This document shows, piece after piece, positions 32,741 through 35,678 of a DNA stretch of 35,678 nucleotides. Within the stretch, counting starts at the first letter, position 1. Every line of letters begins with the position of its first letter. This stretch comes from Haplomitrium mnioides (taxonomy: Eukaryota; Marchantiophyta; Haplomitriopsida; Calobryales). The notes beneath the pieces are model-generated. The model was not told where the DNA came from and searched no databases. It saw only the letters and a list, made by a program, of their open reading frames with translations. Position numbers and translations under genes: made by a program. The DNA lies in the NCBI GenBank assembly GCA_049999725.1, contig JBNGIS010021297.1:1-35678 (forward strand), written 5' to 3'.

Positions 32741-34158
32741 TAGACTAAAAAAAAGACATCTTCTTGTAGTTTTTGACTATAACTCCCACTAGTTGCCTCA
32801 TCTAAATGTAAGATACTAATATTGCTCACCTCCATTGTATTCACTTGATGATCTGGCCTTTGTGACAGTGCATCCAGAATGGTGTGGAACCTTCCTGGCT
32901 TGTACTCTATCTTGATATCAAAGAGGTGCGATTGATCTTCCCACCGATGATGGCGACTTGTCATATTTTCCAAATGGATTGATTGTAACAATGGTTTGTG
33001 ATTTGTGCGTATAAGTACAAGTCTTCTCAAAAGATAATGCCTCCATACTTTTGTAGCATACACCATTGCCAATTGCTCTCGATCTCTTGCAGAATAGTTT
33101 CTTTCCATCGCATTCAACCGGCGTGACATGAAGGCAATTGGATGAAGTCCATCCTCAAACTCTTGCTGCAAAATTGCTCCAATAGCAAAATTAGAAGCAT
33201 CAAAATCAACTATACAACGTGCCTTTGGATCATAGAGCTATAGAATAGGATAAGAAGAGACTGCATCCTTGAGCTATTGAAATGCCGCTTGCTCTTTGGT
33301 GGTCCATTGAAACTTGACCTCCTTGCCTAGCAGATCTGTAAGTGGTGTAGCAATATGTGCACAACAATGGATGAATCGTCGATAGAAGCTTGCCAATCCA
33401 TTGAAGGCTCTAATGTCCTTTGCCTCCTTTGGTGCAGGCCACTCGGTAATAGCCTTGCTTTTCTCTTCTTCCATCTTTATACCATCCGCACACACCTTGT
33501 GCCCTAAGTAAGTAACCTCTTGCTTTCAAAATTCGCACTTGGATCTCTTACAATAAAAATTCCAATTGCGCAATCTTCGCAAAACTTCTTTCAGATGATT
33601 GCGATGCTCGGCTTCAGTTTTGCTAAAAGTAAGAATGTTATCCAAAAATACCAAAACTGACTTATCCAATAACCCATCAAAGATTTGATACATTAGATCC
33701 ATGAATATAGCCAGAGCATTAGTGAGACCAAATGTAAGGACTTTCCACTCAAAATATCCATACCTCGTACAAAAAGTTGTCTTCGGCACATCACTTGGCT
33801 TGATAGAAATTTTCCAATAACCACTTCGAAGATCAAGCTTTGAAAAGAACTATGCTCCACTTAGTTGATCCAACAAATCCTCAATGTGTGGTAAAGGATA
33901 AGCATTCTTTACAGTTTGCTTGTTCAAACCATGATAATCAAAACAAAGACAAAATCCACCATCTTTATTTGGTACAAAGAATATTGGTGCTCCCTAAGGC
34001 AAAGTACTATGCTGAATGAAATCTTTCTGAAGAAGATCTATCAAAGTCTCGCGAAGCTCTTCCAACTCTTGTGGCGATAATCTATATATAGGCCGATTAT
34101 ACGGAATACTTCCTAGTATCAACTCAATCGGAAATGGCATTCCACGATCATCTAGTAA
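32740..34158 (-). pseudogene. Gypsy reverse transcriptase / RNase H, broken
   Basis: RT motifs visible are YRLSPQELEELRE, KLDLRSGYWKI, TTFCTRYGYFEW, the polymerase motif as FLDN, and the ASFYRRFI thumb region; RNase H begins near DFDASNFAIGAILQQ. Stops lie at 33994-33996, 33850-33852, 33525-33527, 33274-33276 and 33238-33240. The second catalytic aspartate of the RT active site is replaced by Asn (codon at 33637-33639), so the enzyme would be dead even without the stops. The frame is lost at a run of eight T near 32748. Confidence 0.9.
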
Positions 34159-35678
34159 TGTCGCTCCCCTGTTTCGGTCCTTAACCTTTTCAGGCCTTGT
34201 TTTGATGCAGGGGAGGACAGATTTACGGGCCTTTAGGTTCTTTTCTGAGATGGCCCCTCGCCAGTTACCACTTTCAGGCCCTAAGGACTCGCCTTCTCCT
34301 TACAGGCCTGTTGTGCTTCTTTCACTCTTCTTCCTTCCTCACTCAAGTCAGACATTCAGCATCCTTCATACAGATCCACATTCATAACACCCAGCTCTTG
34401 TGTGTGATTCTTCCTCTTTATTCTTAGGACCCAATGACTTAGGCCCTGCCACCTTATTTGTGCTTGGGCAGAATGGTGCTGGTGACCTGCACAGCTGAAC
34501 ACAACAACAGCTCTGGACTCCCCCTTTCAGGGTGGTCACAGGTCTGCTACAACTATTCCTAACTAATTCCTAAGCTGCACTAATTCCTAAGCTGCACTAA
34601 TTCCTAACTAATTCCTAACTATGCAACTAGGATCAGGACAGAGAGCATTCACCCCCAGGAAACCAGACTTGTGTCAAGGGATTGGACTCCCCCTTCAAGT
34701 GTGTTCCCAGGGTCTGCTCAGCTGACCTGATATCCACTAATCTAAGAATTCAAGGGGACACACATGCAGAAATGCAATCTAGCTACACATATAGACAAAC
34801 ACATTTATACAATGTACAGGAGAAAACAGAGTCCTTGAAGGCCCTCTGGAATTCTGACTATGTATACTTCCCTTATGAGTCCTGCTGCCTTACAACTGCA
34901 GCCCAGCAACCCACACACCCTCCACTCCAGATAGTTTTCTACTTCCATCGCTAGAAGCCCTCATTTTACTTCCTCAGGATCAGAAGAGGATTTCTTTTAC
35001 TTCCACCTCTGGAAGACAACTCTACCAGCTGCCGGTAGCCCACTCCACCCCGAGCCTCAACGGGTCTTACTATGCAGTGCGCGGGCACTAACACAGCCCC
35101 CCCCTCTCAGCCCACTTGAAGAATTACACACCAGAGTGTCCTTGAACACTCTGGGCTGATGCTCACGCACAAGGAACGGCAGAGAGCACCCCAAGCTCCT
35201 CACTTGGCGGCCTCTCCCGAAGTCATAACTGGCCGGAATCCCTTCGAATCTGTGTATCAGTAACCCTCCGCCCTGGTCCACCTGCAAGGATGAGGTCACC
35301 TGGGTCTCCCCCCAGTCCTCCTCTAAATCCTCCGGTTCCCCTTGAGCTAGTACCCCTGCTTCACGCAGATCCTCACTGAATCCCCACTCCAGCCGCCCCT
35401 CGTTGCGGTTTCCTTGTCCTCAAGTCGTGGTGCTCCTACACAGAGAATGCAGAGACGACCCCACGTCCTCCCATGGTGGCCTCTCCCGAAGTCCAGACTG
35501 ACTAGAATACAATCGAAAACAATGTATCAGTAACCCTCCGCCCTGGTCCGCCTGCAAGGATGAGGTCACCTGGGTCTCCCCCCAAGTCCTCCTCTAAATC
35601 CTCCGGTTCCCCTTGAGCGAGTACCCCTGCTTCACGCTGTCTTCTCAGTGAATTCAGATCCCAGCCCCCCGACGTTGC
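34159..35678. mobile_element. Unrelated repetitive DNA abutting the gypsy element, possibly a nested LTR insertion
   Basis: Gypsy homology stops and the new sequence starts TGTCGCTCCCC, resembling the TG start of plant LTRs. Composition shifts to C-rich with no coding frame of note. A short-repeat patch of CTAATTCCTAA units lies at 34556-34620. A TG...CA unit might end at about 35093 (GCACTAACA), but no primer-binding site for a plant initiator tRNA follows, so this is unproven. The element runs off the window. Confidence 0.4.
35142..35678. repeat. 270-bp direct tandem repeat
   Basis: TGTATCAGTAACCCTCCGCC occurs at 35253 and again at 35523, and both copies continue with near-identical sequence for more than 100 bp (GGATGAGGTCACCTGGGTCT, CCTCCGGTTCCCCTTGAGC). 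The preceding GGCCTCTCCCGAAGTC is also shared. The second copy reaches the window end. Confidence 0.93.

Larger units (their letters stand above)
31319..34158 (-). mobile_element. Decayed Ty3/gypsy chromovirus, internal region truncated in RT
   Basis: Domains in sense order (right to left): reverse transcriptase, RNase H, integrase and chromodomain, which is the Ty3/gypsy order with the chromodomain of the chromovirus clade. Gag, protease and the RT N-terminus are absent: homology begins at the stretch just before RGMPFPIEL, close to 34158, where unrelated DNA starts. At least nine in-frame stops and two frameshifts break the polyprotein, so this copy cannot encode its own mobilisation. Confidence 0.92.

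Noticed and set aside
1-35678. CRISPR array or bacterial operon content
   Set aside because: No short regularly spaced palindromic repeats with unique spacers; all genes carry spliceosomal introns, so the window is eukaryotic despite the MASE1 domain.

Overview
This is a eukaryotic nuclear window, most likely from a land plant. The evidence is a chloroplast-targeted PGRL1 gene, a plant-type C2H2 protein, spliceosomal GT-AG introns throughout and a chromodomain Ty3/gypsy retrotransposon. A MASE1-type hybrid histidine kinase, which I do not recall from well-studied seed plants, together with animal-like CH/PH/LRR exons, suggests a non-seed lineage such as a fern, lycophyte or bryophyte. That placement is inference.

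Layout. 1-1330 is a tandem array with a 653-bp higher-order period. 1769-6903 (+) holds exons for a calponin-homology domain, then, after a gap containing a tRNA-Ala(TGC) gene at 4074-4146, exons resembling the end of a PH domain and a run of ribonuclease-inhibitor-type leucine-rich repeats. These may be two or three genes, or one. 7074-11593 (-) is a five-exon gene for an 870-residue C2H2 protein. 14520-21681 (-) is a nine-exon gene for an 1167-residue MASE1-HisKA-HATPase-REC hybrid kinase. 24854-28680 (-) is a ten-exon PGRL1 gene of 341 residues. About 28.7-30.8 kb is AT-rich with no gene that I can see. 31319-34158 (-) is a decayed Ty3/gypsy chromovirus with a likely LTR below it, cut off at 34158/34159 by unrelated repetitive DNA that runs to the window end and carries a 270-bp tandem repeat.

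The gene models were built by hand. Every splice junction used in the three minus-strand genes preserves reading phase, and each complete CDS is divisible by three, so those models are strong. The plus-strand models are solid exon by exon, but their linkage is uncertain.

The three minus-strand genes have no obvious pathway link. PGRL1 acts in cyclic electron flow around photosystem I. The kinase is a membrane phosphorelay sensor. The C2H2 protein has no function I can assign. A recurring oddity is diverged local tandem duplication (48-119 bp), several copies of which include splice sites.
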